Origin: Halomonas daqiaonensis
Lineage (GTDB): Bacteria; Pseudomonadota; Gammaproteobacteria; Pseudomonadales; Halomonadaceae
Direction: 5' to 3'
Length of the DNA: 64,000 bases
NCBI RefSeq assembly: GCF_900109725.1
Contig: NZ_FOBC01000004.1
Location: 171,764 to 235,763, forward strand
Part shown: piece after piece, positions 1-8,799 of the stretch
Position numbering within the stretch: position 1 is the first letter of the stretch
Layout: the number at the start of each line of letters is the position of its first letter
Made by a program: the position numbers and the translations under genes
The notes under the pieces: generated by a model
What the model was told of the DNA's origin: nothing
The model's input: the letters and a program-made list of their open reading frames with translations, nothing else
Database searches by the model: none

Positions 1-883
1 TCGGGACGTCGAAGGCCATGACGTGACTGATGTTGCGTTCGGTGCGCAGGCCGCCGTCGCGCTTTAGCACTTCGTGCATCAGCTCGTCAGTGTGCAGGGA
101 GCCTTTCATGAGGGCTTCGGCGCGTCCCTCTCGCACCAGGGCCACGGCGCGTTCTGCAGCGGCATGGCTATGCGGAACGTCGATGAGCTCGAACTCGCTG
201 ATATCGACCTCGGCGGCATCGGCCGCGGCGTGGATCTTCGCTCTCGGGCCGACCAGCAGGGGGATGATCAGGCCGTGGTGGGCGGCGGCCACGGCACCAG
301 TCAGTGATACATCGTCCACCGGGTGAACCACGGCCACGGGAATGGCGGATGGATGGTCGGCGGCATTCAGGATCTCGTGCAGGCGGCCTCGCTCGGCCAG
401 GCGCACCGTGGGCATCACGGTGCGGAGCCGGCGTACCTTCTCCTTGGGCGCGAGCACCCGGGCCTCGCCTTCGATAACCACCTTGCCCTTCTGGTTCTCG
501 CAGCGGCAGTCCAGGCTCAACTGCGAGCGGGCGTCGTCCTTGGCGGTAACGCGTACGCTGACCTTGAGCACGTCCCCCAGGGCAACCGGTGCCCGGAAGC
601 TCAGCGTCTGTCCCAGGTAGAGGGTGCCGGGGCCTGGTAACTGGGTGCCCAGCACCGTGGAAATCAAGGCTCCACCCCACATGCCGTGGGCGATGACTTC
701 CTGGAAGCGGGAGCTGCGCGCGAAATCGTCGTCCACGTGGGCCGGATTGACGTCCCCGGACATGATGGCGAACAGCTTGATGTCATCCAGGGTCAGGCGT
801 TTCTCGAGGTGTGCTTCGTCACCCACCTGGATCTCGTCGTAGGTGCGGTTCTCGATATAGCGGTCGTCGTTGGGTGCAGCCAT
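1..883 (-). CDS. Bifunctional enoyl-CoA hydratase (MaoC)/phosphate acetyltransferase, 3' end cut by window edge
   Basis: The visible 294 residues begin at an ATG at 883 with GGAG about 8 bases upstream; the gene runs off the left edge. Residues ~10-145 are a MaoC hot-dog hydratase domain with the motif GDVNPAHVDDDFA, which carries the Asp and His expected of (R)-specific hydratases. From residue ~155 a phosphate acetyl/butyryltransferase (PTA_PTB) domain begins. Proteins with this two-domain order are about 460-470 aa, so roughly 170 residues are missing. Family knowledge suggests a role in acyl-CoA/acyl-phosphate metabolism. In such loci an acetate kinase and fabI often follow, which would lie beyond the window. 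The physiological substrate is not evident. Confidence 0.88.
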   Translation of the reverse strand, partial: MAAPNDDRYIENRTYDEIQVGDEAHLEKRLTLDDIKLFAIMSGDVNPAHVDDDFARSSRFQEVIAHGMWGGALISTVLGTQLPGPGTLYLGQTLSFRAPVALGDVLKVSVRVTAKDDARSQLSLDCRCENQKGKVVIEGEARVLAPKEKVRRLRTVMPTVRLAERGRLHEILNAADHPSAIPVAVVHPVDDVSLTGAVAAAHHGLIIPLLVGPRAKIHAAADAAEVDISEFELIDVPHSHAAAERAVALVREGRAEALMKGSLHTDELMHEVLKRDGGLRTERNISHVMAFDVP

Positions 884-1031
884 GTGGGTCGCTCCGATGT
901 TGATTACTGCGTTGCAGCAATTATAGACTCCCATCATAGCCGGCCGTTGGCTACCGTTCGTTGATCTATATCGGATGCTCGTCAATTCGATGCTTGCGTG
1001 GGGCAGAGGTGGCGCAGGGGTAACGACGCTC

Positions 1032-1061
1032 GCGGGCGGGTCCTGTAGAGGACCCGCCCGC
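1032..1061 (-). terminator. Perfect 13-bp hairpin downstream of the DUF6746 gene
   Basis: A GC-rich inverted repeat of 13 perfect base pairs with a 4-base loop (GTAG) lies ~40 bases past the stop of the minus-strand gene ending at 1099. Neither strand has a clear T-run after it, so it may be a weak terminator, a mRNA 3'-end stabiliser, or a bidirectional boundary between that gene and the MaoC/PTA gene. Confidence 0.5.
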
Positions 1062-1098
1062 AGGGTTCAAGCGAGCCGTGGCCCGCCGGGGAGATGGC

Positions 1099-1467
1099 TC
1101 AGGGCACCAGGGTCTGGGCGGCCTCGAGGTAGGCCGCACCGTGGTTGCGGACGCGCTCGCGCTCGGCGCTCTCGGAGCCCAGATGCACTTCCTCCAGATC
1201 CACGGCCATGGCGTCGAGCTCTTCATCGAACTTCGCCAGCGCATTTTCCAGGGTATAGGAGAGCCGGTGGACGGTGCCGAGATCGGCGTTGCTCAGCTCC
1301 TCCTGGGCGAGCAGCACGGCCAGCTGGTGGTTGGTATCGGAGAATTGGCTCACGGCCTCGGTCAAGGTATCGGCGGCCTCGCCCTCGAAGTGGTCGGGGC
1401 GCTCCTCGGCCTGGACGGTGGTGGCCAGCAGGCCGGTGCAGAGGGCGGCGAAAAGCAGGTGTTTCAT
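1099..1467 (-). CDS. Small periplasmic protein, DUF6746-like
   Basis: 122 aa from the ATG at 1467, preferred over upstream starts because AAGGAT sits just before it and a signal peptide follows at once. Residues 1-20 form a Sec signal (Lys, a Leu/Ala-rich core, VQA at the cleavage site). The mature part is acidic and predicted helical (EGEAADTLTEAVSQF, LSYTLENALAKFDEELDAM), with no cysteines and no catalytic motif. It resembles the small exported DUF6746 proteins of marine gammaproteobacteria, whose function is unknown. It appears monocistronic, with the hairpin at 1032-1061 downstream. Confidence 0.75.
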   Translation of the reverse strand: MKHLLFAALCTGLLATTVQAEERPDHFEGEAADTLTEAVSQFSDTNHQLAVLLAQEELSNADLGTVHRLSYTLENALAKFDEELDAMAVDLEEVHLGSESAERERVRNHGAAYLEAAQTLVP

Positions 1468-1591
1468 GTTGGTATCCTTCATGATGATGAGAATCAATCG
1501 CATGAAGAAGCTATCACTCTCTCCTCCTAGTGACAATAATTGTCGTTTGCATTCATATCGCACTTGACCTGGGTCACCCCCTGACAAGCTG

Positions 1592-2662
1592 TCACTCAGT
1601 ACCGAACTGCACGGTCAGGCTCTCGTCACTCTCGCAGGGCTTGCCGTGGCGAAGCGTCAGGCGACGCTGGGTAAGGTTCATCACCACCGAGAACAGCGTT
1701 TCCATGCGCTCCTCGGGGGGTTGGTCGGGATTGAAGTGTCGGCAGATGGAGAGCGGTGCGTTGTCATGGTCGCTGAGGATGGCGAACAGCTGGCCCTCGC
1801 CGATCTCGCCTTCGGTAGGTAGCCGCTCACGCAGTAAGGTATCCAGCCGCGCCAGGCGTGTGCGGGAGTCGGGGCGCGGGAAGTCCTCGACCTGGCAGGT
1901 GACGGTACGGGCGTAGAGGTGATTGGTGTGGGTGACCATGCCACCCTGCGGAGCCAACTGGCCTGGCTCGCCGGGGTGGACCTCCAGGCCGGCGGCCTGG
2001 CCCCCTTCGTTGCCGACTTGGGCACTGGCGATCAGGAAATGGGCTGGCGAGCAGACCCGGTCGTGGCTGGCTACTGCCACGGCACGTTCGATATCGGGGC
2101 TCTCGAGGATCTTGCGCAGGGCGACGTGGATGGGGAGCCCCTCGCCACAGGTTCGCGAGCGGATGGCATTGAGGCAGACCCCAATGCCGTGCTCGTTCAT
2201 GCCGATCTTGGCCACCATGCCGGCTTCACCGATGCTGAACAAGGCGGGGGCATCGCGACCGCTGATCTCCAGGGCCACCACGTTGTGCAACTGGTCGGTC
2301 CGCCAGTCCCAGTTCTGGGCCAGCCACTGGTTGCCATCGCGGTTCAGGGCGAAGGCGGAGCAGCCGCCGCTGGCCTGGGTCAGCGAGATCTCGCTGCGGC
2401 AGTTGAGGGTAAGGATGTCCTCGAAGTCGAGCCCGGCTCCCCGGCCAATGCCTTCCATCTCCTCGAGGATGGCCGGGAAGCCGTGCTCGATCATCGGCAG
2501 GAAGCGCTCTGCCGCCTGGCGCGCCCTGGCCCAGTCCAGGCCCACGAAGTCCTGGAACAGCCGGTCATAGACCTCGAGGCTTTGGGTGATCAGCTCGGCA
2601 TGGGCGCGGCCGTGAGCCTCGCCGATCTCGGCGCGGCTGCCGGAGAGGGGGGTGATATGCAT
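1592..2662 (-). CDS. C45 family peptidase / acyltransferase-like Ntn hydrolase
   Basis: 356 aa. It matches the C45 (isopenicillin N acyltransferase, IAT-like) family: residues ~97-105 read ASGGCSAFA, so Cys101 would become the N-terminal nucleophile after cleavage of the Gly-Cys bond, and it is followed by QNWDWR as in this family. There is no signal peptide, so it is probably cytoplasmic. It starts 2 bases after the stop of the dienelactone hydrolase gene with GAGGTG upstream, so the two are cotranscribed and probably translationally coupled. Family members cleave or form amide bonds (penicillin, acyl-amino acids, small peptides); the substrate cannot be told from sequence. Confidence 0.85.
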   Translation of the reverse strand: MHITPLSGSRAEIGEAHGRAHAELITQSLEVYDRLFQDFVGLDWARARQAAERFLPMIEHGFPAILEEMEGIGRGAGLDFEDILTLNCRSEISLTQASGGCSAFALNRDGNQWLAQNWDWRTDQLHNVVALEISGRDAPALFSIGEAGMVAKIGMNEHGIGVCLNAIRSRTCGEGLPIHVALRKILESPDIERAVAVASHDRVCSPAHFLIASAQVGNEGGQAAGLEVHPGEPGQLAPQGGMVTHTNHLYARTVTCQVEDFPRPDSRTRLARLDTLLRERLPTEGEIGEGQLFAILSDHDNAPLSICRHFNPDQPPEERMETLFSVVMNLTQRRLTLRHGKPCESDESLTVQFGTE

Positions 2663-2664
2663 GC

Positions 2665-3429
2665 TTATAGCACCTCGTCGAGCAGCTCGAGGAAGGCGGC
2701 CCAGGACTTCTCGTCGGCGCGCTGCTGGTAGCGGTCGCTGCCGAAGACGGTGAAGGCATGGGGCGCGCCGGAGTAGATCTCGATCTCGTAGGTGACATCG
2801 GCGGCCTCGAGTTCCTTGCCCAGGGTGGCGACGTCGTCCAGGGAGATCGACTGGTCGGCACCGCCGTGGGCGATCAGGATCGGGGCGGTATCGCCGCCGT
2901 AGGACTGGCCCTCGGGAGTTGCCAGGCCGCCATGGAAGGTGGCGTAGCCGGCGATGTCCTCTGCCTCGCCGGAGCGGGCGAGCTCCAGCACCACGGCGCC
3001 GCCGAAGCAGTAGCCCATTACCACGGTAGGTGTGGCGGCTCCCTGGTTGCGCGCCTCGGCCAGGCCGGCCAGGGTCAGGGTGCGCATGCGCTCGCGGTCT
3101 TCATATAGCCGAGCAGTCTCGGCCTTCTTGGCATCGATCTCCACCGGGCGATTGCCCTGGCCGTAGAGGTCGACGGCGAAGGCGTCATAGCCTTCTTGGG
3201 CAAGCATGTCGGCGCGCTGGCGCTCATAGTCGTCGAGGCCGTCCCAGTCGTGAATGACCAACACGCTGCCGCGGGCCTCGCCCTCGGCAGTGGCGAGGTA
3301 GCCCGCGAAGGTCTCGTCGCCGACGTCGTAGGTAACGTCCTGACCGGTGGGCTCGAAGGCGAAGGCACTGCCTGTGGCGAGGCCCAGGGTGGCGGCGAGG
3401 GTCAGGGTGGCGTGAAGCGGCTGGCTCAT
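2665..3429 (-). CDS. Dienelactone hydrolase family protein, exported
   Basis: 254 aa from the ATG at 3429 (GGAG upstream); the longer frame to 3582 lacks a ribosome site and would bury the signal peptide. Residues 1-25 are a signal peptide ending in SAFA. The alpha/beta hydrolase shows HDWDG (oxyanion region), nucleophile Cys in GYCFGG, Asp in HGGADQS and His in GAPHAF, i.e. the Cys-Asp-His triad of dienelactone hydrolases. Export to the periplasm is unusual for classical catabolic DLHs but common in this Halomonas/Pseudomonas subgroup. It is the first gene of an operon with the C45 peptidase. A -10-like TATACT lies on the minus strand at 3461-3466. Confidence 0.87.
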   Translation of the reverse strand: MSQPLHATLTLAATLGLATGSAFAFEPTGQDVTYDVGDETFAGYLATAEGEARGSVLVIHDWDGLDDYERQRADMLAQEGYDAFAVDLYGQGNRPVEIDAKKAETARLYEDRERMRTLTLAGLAEARNQGAATPTVVMGYCFGGAVVLELARSGEAEDIAGYATFHGGLATPEGQSYGGDTAPILIAHGGADQSISLDDVATLGKELEAADVTYEIEIYSGAPHAFTVFGSDRYQQRADEKSWAAFLELLDEVL

Positions 3430-3570
3430 GTTGAATCTCCAGGGTCGATGGACGCCTGTCAGTATAGGCGTGCTCTCCGCGAACGTTGGTGATGCAGGCT
3501 TGTGTTCTGCCGGGAAGGGTTCCAGATTGTGAGGGTGTGTTACCCGATCAATCTGAGCGAGACGACAATC

Positions 3571-4785
3571 ATGAAAAAACACGTACTGGCGATGGCAGTC
3601 GCTGCGTCCACGGTGGCCCTTTCGGGCGTGGCCCAGGCCGAGGTCAAGATCGGTTTCCTGGGCGGCTTCACTGGCGGGATCGAGAGTCTGACACCGCCGA
3701 TCTTCGACGGTGCCCAGCTGGCAGTAGATCAGGTCAACGAGCAGGGCGGCCTCCTCGATGGCCAGATGATCGAGATGCCCACCGGTGATACCACCTGCTC
3801 CGATGCATCGGCGGCCTCCAACGCCGCTGACCGCATGGTCAATACCGAGGAGGTCACGGCCATCGTCGGCGCCCTGTGCACCGGCGCTACCATCGCGGCG
3901 GCCAACAACGCAGCCATTCCCGGCGGCGTTGTGATGGTATCGCCGGCTTCAACGGCACCGGCAGTCAGCGAACTCGATGACAACGACCTGGTGTTCCGCA
4001 CCGTGCCCTCGGACGCCTTCCAGGGCGAGATGCTGGCCAAACTGCTGCTCGAGAAAGGTATCGACGAGGTGGCGGTCACCTACGTCAACAACGACTACGG
4101 CCAGGGCCTCTCCGACGCCTTCGCCACGACCTTCGAGGCCGAGGGCGGCACGGTCGCCGCGAACCTGGCTCACGAGGATAACCGTGCCGACTATCGTTCC
4201 GAGCTCGGCACCCTCTCGGCCAGCGGCGTGCCGACATTGGTGGTGCTGGCCTACGCCGACACCTCCGGCCAGACGGTGCTGCGCCAGGCCTACGAGAGCG
4301 GCATGTTCACCCAGTACGTGGGGGCCGACGGCATGGTCGGCAACAGCCTGGTGGATGCCGTTGGCGCCGATGTGCTCGAGGGCATGATCGCCACTCGTCC
4401 TGGCAGCCCCGACCTGCCGGGTACCGAGATGTTCAGCGAGGCCGCCGAGGAAGCCGGGGTCGATCCCGATGCGGTGTTTGCGGCCCAGGCCTACGACGCG
4501 GCCTTCTTGTTGGCACTGGCCATCGAGCAGAACGGCAGCGCCGAGCGCGAGGGGCTCTCCGAGGCACTGCGCAGCGTCGCCACCGCGCCTGGCGAGGTAA
4601 TCCTGCCGGGTGAATGGGAAAAGGCGGTGGAGCTGATTGCCGCTGGCACCGAGATCGATTACCAGGGGGCCTCCGGCACCCATGAGTTCAACGAGGCCGG
4701 CGATGTGCCTGGCATCGTGGTCGAGATGGTTGTCGAAGACGGCGAGTTCGTGCAGGTCGGCGAACTCGAGGCTAACGACAGCTAA
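3571..4785 (+). CDS. Branched-chain amino acid ABC transporter substrate-binding protein
   Basis: 404 aa from the ATG at 3571; an upstream in-frame start at 3502 is rejected because the signal peptide (MKKHVLAMAV..., ending GVAQA) begins at 3571. The mature protein is a type I periplasmic-binding fold (VKIGFLGGFTGGIE, FDGAQLAVDQVNEQGG) of the LivJ/LivK/amide-binding group. Two cysteines (DTTCSD and ALCTGA) are placed as in the disulfide of Leu/Ile/Val-binding proteins. It presumably feeds the permease/ATPase genes livGFHM, which are convergent to it and end 100 bases away. Separate transcription would allow higher expression of the binding protein. Specificity could be another amino acid or amide. 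Confidence 0.9.
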   Translation: MKKHVLAMAVAASTVALSGVAQAEVKIGFLGGFTGGIESLTPPIFDGAQLAVDQVNEQGGLLDGQMIEMPTGDTTCSDASAASNAADRMVNTEEVTAIVGALCTGATIAAANNAAIPGGVVMVSPASTAPAVSELDDNDLVFRTVPSDAFQGEMLAKLLLEKGIDEVAVTYVNNDYGQGLSDAFATTFEAEGGTVAANLAHEDNRADYRSELGTLSASGVPTLVVLAYADTSGQTVLRQAYESGMFTQYVGADGMVGNSLVDAVGADVLEGMIATRPGSPDLPGTEMFSEAAEEAGVDPDAVFAAQAYDAAFLLALAIEQNGSAEREGLSEALRSVATAPGEVILPGEWEKAVELIAAGTEIDYQGASGTHEFNEAGDVPGIVVEMVVEDGEFVQVGELEANDS

Positions 4786-4801
4786 GGTACCGGTAACCAA
4801 A

Positions 4802-4839
4802 GCAAGAGGCCCCGGCGGGCAACCGCCGGGGCCTCTTGC
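4802..4839. terminator. Bidirectional terminator between the binding protein gene and livM
   Basis: A perfect 17-bp stem with the 4-base loop GCAA sits between convergent genes ending at 4785 (+) and 4886 (-). On the minus strand the stem is followed by TTTGG; the plus side lacks a T-run. Confidence 0.85.
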
Positions 4840-4885
4840 GTATGGGCGCCCCTCGTTTGGAGGCGAGGTGTTAAGGAGCTGGCCC

Positions 4886-6184
4886 TTATCCGTGGTGGCG
4901 GACCTTCTCCGGAAGCAGCCCCTTGGGCGCGTAGCGCAGCACCAGGGTGATCAGCAGGCCGATCACGAAAACCCGCGCCTGCAGGGCACGGCTGTCCATG
5001 TTGGTCGGTGTCTCCCAGCCAAGGCCTGCGCCCAGGGCCATCGCCAAGTCCATCAGGTACAGCGCCATGGGCGCCGACATGATCCAGATGATGTAGACCG
5101 CCACGGCGCCGAAGATGGTGCCCAGGTTGTTACCGGGGCCGCCAAGGATGACCATCACCAGCACCAGGAAGGTGTGGTTGAGCGGTAGGTAGCCCTGGGG
5201 ATCGAACATGCTGTTGAAGCTGGCCAGGGCCGCACCGCCGATGCCCATCAGGATGCAGCCCAGCACGAAGATCTCCAGTCGACGCTTGTTGATGTCCTTG
5301 CCCATGGCGGCGGCGGAGATCTCGTTGTCGCGGATGGCGCGGATCATCCGCCCCCAGGGCGCGTGATAGGCGCGGCTCAGCAGGAAGAAGATCGCCGCGA
5401 TCATCACCGCCGTGACCGAGAGATAGAGGGCCCGGGCCAGGGTGAAGCCTACCTCGGCCGGGCCTGGCACCGGCCAGGGTAGCGGCGAAACCGTGGCGGT
5501 GCCGCGGGTCAGCCAGTCGGAGTTCTTGAGGAAGGCCTTGATGATCTCGGCGATACCCAGGGTGGCGATGGCCAGGTAGTCGCTGCGCAGTCCCAGGCAG
5601 ACACGTCCGATGAAGTAGCCCACCCCGCCGGCGAGTGCCCCGCCGACGACCCAGCCGACGCCGACCGGCAGGCCGAGGCCGCCGACGAAGCCGGCGCGAG
5701 ACTCGATCTGGTCGGTCACGCCGCGGAAGGCATTGACTACTACCAGATAGAGAACCAACCCGAGGATGACGGCGAGGAGGGTACGCAGCTTTTTCGGCAC
5801 GCCGATGCGGTCAAGCCGGGTGGCGCCGAACACCACCAGCACGGCGGCGATCATGTAGAGCAATGCCAGACCCAACTCGCCGGGCAACTCGCTTTCCCAG
5901 AAGTCCGGGTTTATCGGAAAACTGAAGAACATGGCGCAGAAGCCGCCCAGGGCAACGAAACCCATCACGCCGGCGTTGAACTGGCCGGCATAGCCCCACT
6001 GGATGGTCAGGCCCAGGGCCAGGATGGCGTAGCAGGCGGCCTCCACCAGCATGCGGGTGCTGTAGGCCGGGCCCATGGCGGCATAGACGGCCAGCACGGC
6101 CAGCAGCACGGCGGCGAAGAGCAGGACCTCGCGTAGCGGGAAGCGGCTCTGAGCGGCGACGGTATCGGCGCGTTTCGTTTCCAT
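4886..6184 (-). CDS. livM: Branched-chain amino acid ABC transporter permease LivM
   Basis: 432 aa, close to E. coli LivM (about 425). It is an integral membrane protein with many hydrophobic segments. The family features are a LALGLTIQWGYAGQFNAGVMGF stretch near residue 55 and the inner-membrane permease loop GLRSDYLAIATLGIAEI near residue 200, which contacts the ATPases. Its ATG overlaps the livH stop by one base (TGATG), implying translational coupling. It is the last gene of the NSS-livG-livF-livH-livM operon and ends at the terminator at 4802-4839. It pairs with LivH to form the transmembrane channel. Confidence 0.92.
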   Translation of the reverse strand: METKRADTVAAQSRFPLREVLLFAAVLLAVLAVYAAMGPAYSTRMLVEAACYAILALGLTIQWGYAGQFNAGVMGFVALGGFCAMFFSFPINPDFWESELPGELGLALLYMIAAVLVVFGATRLDRIGVPKKLRTLLAVILGLVLYLVVVNAFRGVTDQIESRAGFVGGLGLPVGVGWVVGGALAGGVGYFIGRVCLGLRSDYLAIATLGIAEIIKAFLKNSDWLTRGTATVSPLPWPVPGPAEVGFTLARALYLSVTAVMIAAIFFLLSRAYHAPWGRMIRAIRDNEISAAAMGKDINKRRLEIFVLGCILMGIGGAALASFNSMFDPQGYLPLNHTFLVLVMVILGGPGNNLGTIFGAVAVYIIWIMSAPMALYLMDLAMALGAGLGWETPTNMDSRALQARVFVIGLLITLVLRYAPKGLLPEKVRHHG

Positions 6185-7188
6185 CAGATCACCTTACCCT
6201 TGAAGATGCCGGTGGGGCGCCACACCAGGATGACGACCAGAATGAAGAAGGGCACCACGATCTTGTACTCGGTGCCGACGAAGGCCAGGTTGCCGGATTC
6301 CAGCAGCCAACTCGGCAGGCTGTCGCGGAAGGGTCGCAGCAGAACGCTCCAGTTGAAAACGGCGAGGGTCTCGGCGAAGCCGACCACGAAGCCTCCGGCA
6401 ACGGCGCCAAAGGGGTGGCCCACGCCACCGACGATGGCAGCGGCAAAGATCGGCAGCAGCAGGAAGAAGCTCAGGTCGGGCTTGAAGGTCACGTCCAGCG
6501 ACAGCAGGGTGCCGGCGATCGCGGCCAGGCCCCCGGCGATCACCCAGGTCACGGCGACGATAGTGTTGGTGTTGATGCCCGATGCCTGGGCCAGGTCGGG
6601 GTTGTCGGACATGGCGCGCATCGCCTTGCCCAGCCGCGAGCGGCTGAGAAAGACGTGCAGGCCGATGACCGCAACCAGGGTGATCACGAAGAGGTAGAGC
6701 TGCGGTTCGGTAATCACCACCGGGGCCCGCGCGCCCTCGAAGGGCAGGGCGAGTCGAAAGATCTCCTTGCGGTCATCGATGTAGAGGCTCTGGCCGCTGG
6801 TGCCGGCGAATAGGCGGATCAGGCCCTGGAGCATCAGGGTCACCCCCAGCGAGCCGATCACCAGCACGATCGGCTTGACCCCGTGGGCGCGCAGCGGCTT
6901 GTAGAACGCCTTGTCGATGCCCACCGCCAGCAGGGCGGTGAGCGCCATGGCCAGGGGCAGCAAGACCAGCGCCGAGGGCACGCCGAAGGCGTCTCCCGCT
7001 GCGGGGAAGGCGGTCGCCAGCAGCAGCACCATGAAGGCGCCGAAGGTCATCATGTCGCCATGGGCGAAGTGGGCGAAGCGCATGATGCTGAAGATCAGCG
7101 TCACGCCCACCGCGCCGATGGCGTAGATCGAGCCGCTCACGCTGCCGGCGATCACCACGTTGTTGATAAAGAAGACGAGTTCATTCAC
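6184..7188 (-). CDS. livH: Branched-chain amino acid ABC transporter permease LivH
   Basis: 334 aa starting with GTG at 7188, with GGAG nine bases upstream. The protein is hydrophobic throughout. It carries SGSIYAIGAVGVTLIFSIMRF at the N-terminus, typical of LivH (a permease that begins in the first membrane helix), and a coupling loop SRLGKAMRAMSDNPDLAQASGI near residue 190 that matches the EAA loop of this family. It overlaps livM by one base and lies 30 bases downstream of livF. It partners with LivM in the inner membrane. Confidence 0.92.
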   Translation of the reverse strand: MNELVFFINNVVIAGSVSGSIYAIGAVGVTLIFSIMRFAHFAHGDMMTFGAFMVLLLATAFPAAGDAFGVPSALVLLPLAMALTALLAVGIDKAFYKPLRAHGVKPIVLVIGSLGVTLMLQGLIRLFAGTSGQSLYIDDRKEIFRLALPFEGARAPVVITEPQLYLFVITLVAVIGLHVFLSRSRLGKAMRAMSDNPDLAQASGINTNTIVAVTWVIAGGLAAIAGTLLSLDVTFKPDLSFFLLLPIFAAAIVGGVGHPFGAVAGGFVVGFAETLAVFNWSVLLRPFRDSLPSWLLESGNLAFVGTEYKIVVPFFILVVILVWRPTGIFKGKVI

Positions 7189-7218
7189 GGGATGGTTCTC
7201 CAGTACTGGCTCCGGGGG

Positions 7219-7923
7219 CTAGCCACCGAGGAAGCTCTTGGCGACTTCCGGGTCGGCCAGCAGGGCGGCGCCGGTATCGGTGAAACGGTTCTGGCCGGCG
7301 GCCAGCACGAAGCCGCGGTCGGCAATGGCCAGGGCCTGCTTGGCATTCTGCTCGACCATCAGGATGCCCACGCCGGCCGAGTTGATCAGCTTCACCTGCT
7401 CGAAGATCTGGTTCATGTAGAGCGGCGAGAGCCCGGCAGTGGGCTCGTCGAGCAGCAGCAGGCTGGGCTCTGCCATCAGGGCCCGGCCCATGGCGACCAT
7501 CTGCCGCTGGCCGCCAGAGAGCTCGCCGGCCGGCTGGTGGCGCTTGTCGTGGAGGGGCGGGAAGAATTCGTAGACCTGCTTCAGCATGCGCTTGACGTTA
7601 CCGGGCTTGAGGAAGGCGCCCATCTCCAGGTTCTCCTTCACCGTGAGGCTCGGGAAGACGTTGTGCTCCTGGGGGACGAAGCCCATGCCCTTCTGTACCA
7701 GCTTGTTGGTCGGCAGGTTCTGGATCGGTTCGCCACGCAGCAGGATCTCGCCCTGGCTGACGTTGAGCAGGCCGAAGATGGCCTTGAGCATGGTGGACTT
7801 GCCGGCGCCGTTGGGGCCGACGATCACGCCGATCTCGTCGGCCTCGATGGCCATGTCCACCCCGTTGAGGATGTTCATGCCACCGTAGCCACCGTGCACG
7901 TCGCGTGCGTCGAGTAATGGCAT
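7219..7923 (-). CDS. livF: Branched-chain amino acid ABC transporter ATP-binding protein LivF
   Basis: 234 aa, the normal LivF length. Walker A is GPNGAGKST (residues ~38-46), the signature is LSGGQRQMVAMGRALM (~135-150) and Walker B is LLLLDEPTAGLSP. The short LivF-type C-terminus is present. The start ATG at 7923 has only a weak ribosome site (AGAGAAC). An 84-base gap separates it from livG upstream, the longest gap inside the operon; I see no strong hairpin in it. It hydrolyses ATP with LivG to drive uptake. Confidence 0.92.
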   Translation of the reverse strand: MPLLDARDVHGGYGGMNILNGVDMAIEADEIGVIVGPNGAGKSTMLKAIFGLLNVSQGEILLRGEPIQNLPTNKLVQKGMGFVPQEHNVFPSLTVKENLEMGAFLKPGNVKRMLKQVYEFFPPLHDKRHQPAGELSGGQRQMVAMGRALMAEPSLLLLDEPTAGLSPLYMNQIFEQVKLINSAGVGILMVEQNAKQALAIADRGFVLAAGQNRFTDTGAALLADPEVAKSFLGG

Positions 7924-8007
7924 TCAGACGTTCTCTGCGTTCGTTCTCGTTGTTGGAAAGCGCTGGGATGCGCTGGCCGGAGGCGCCGTCGGGCGGCGGC
8001 TTTCCCG

Positions 8008-8775
8008 TCAGGACGCGGCGCCGAAGTAGGCCTCGATGACCTGGGGGTTGTTCTGGATCTCCTCGATGCTGCCCTCGACCATCACGCTGCCCTGGGCAAG
8101 CACGATCACCGGCTCGCAGAGCCGCGCGATCATGTCCATGTCGTGCTCGATGACCAGGAAGGTGTAGCCCATCTCACGGTTGAGCCGCTCGATGTTGGTT
8201 ACCAGGTCGCCGAGCAGGGTGCGGTTGACCCCGGCGGCAATCTCGTCGAGCAGTACCACCCGAGCGTCGGTCATCATGGTGCGGCCGAGCTCCAGGAGCT
8301 TCTTCTGGCCACCGGAGAGGTTACCGGCCAGCTCGTTACGTACGTGGTGCAGGCCGATGAAGTCGATCACCTCCAGCGCCCGGCGACGCACCTCGGCCTC
8401 CTCTTTGCCCACCAGGGAGGGCTTGAACCAGGCGTTGAAGAGAGTCTCGCCGGCCTGGGCCGGGGGTACCATCATCAGGTTCTCCAGCGCCGTCATCTGC
8501 GAAAATTCATGGGCGATCTGGAAGGTGCGCAGCAGCCCCTTGTGGAACAGCTCGTTGGCGGGCCGGTTGGTGATCTCTTCGCCATCGAGCAGTACCCGGC
8601 CGCTATCCAGCGGCAGGGCGCCGGCGATGATGTTGAACAGCGTCGACTTACCGGCCCCGTTGGGGCCGATCAGGCCGGTAATCGAGCCCTGCTCCACCTG
8701 GATCGAGCAGTCATTGATGACCTTGAGGCCACCGAAGGCCTTGTGGACGTGCTGGACGTCGATGATGGCTGCCAT
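8008..8775 (-). CDS. livG: Branched-chain amino acid ABC transporter ATP-binding protein LivG
   Basis: 255 aa, normal LivG length. Walker A GPNGAGKSTLFN, signature LSGGQKKLLELGR and Walker B VVLLDEIAAGVN are present; the Pro usual after the Walker B Glu (LDEP) is Ile here, a variation outside the catalytic residues. The H-loop is VIEHDMDM. It starts 24 bases after the stop of the sodium-dependent transporter gene, so the two are very probably in one transcript. Confidence 0.92.
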   Translation of the reverse strand: MAAIIDVQHVHKAFGGLKVINDCSIQVEQGSITGLIGPNGAGKSTLFNIIAGALPLDSGRVLLDGEEITNRPANELFHKGLLRTFQIAHEFSQMTALENLMMVPPAQAGETLFNAWFKPSLVGKEEAEVRRRALEVIDFIGLHHVRNELAGNLSGGQKKLLELGRTMMTDARVVLLDEIAAGVNRTLLGDLVTNIERLNREMGYTFLVIEHDMDMIARLCEPVIVLAQGSVMVEGSIEEIQNNPQVIEAYFGAAS

Positions 8776-8799
8776 ATCGTGTTCCGTCGGTTGTCGTTC

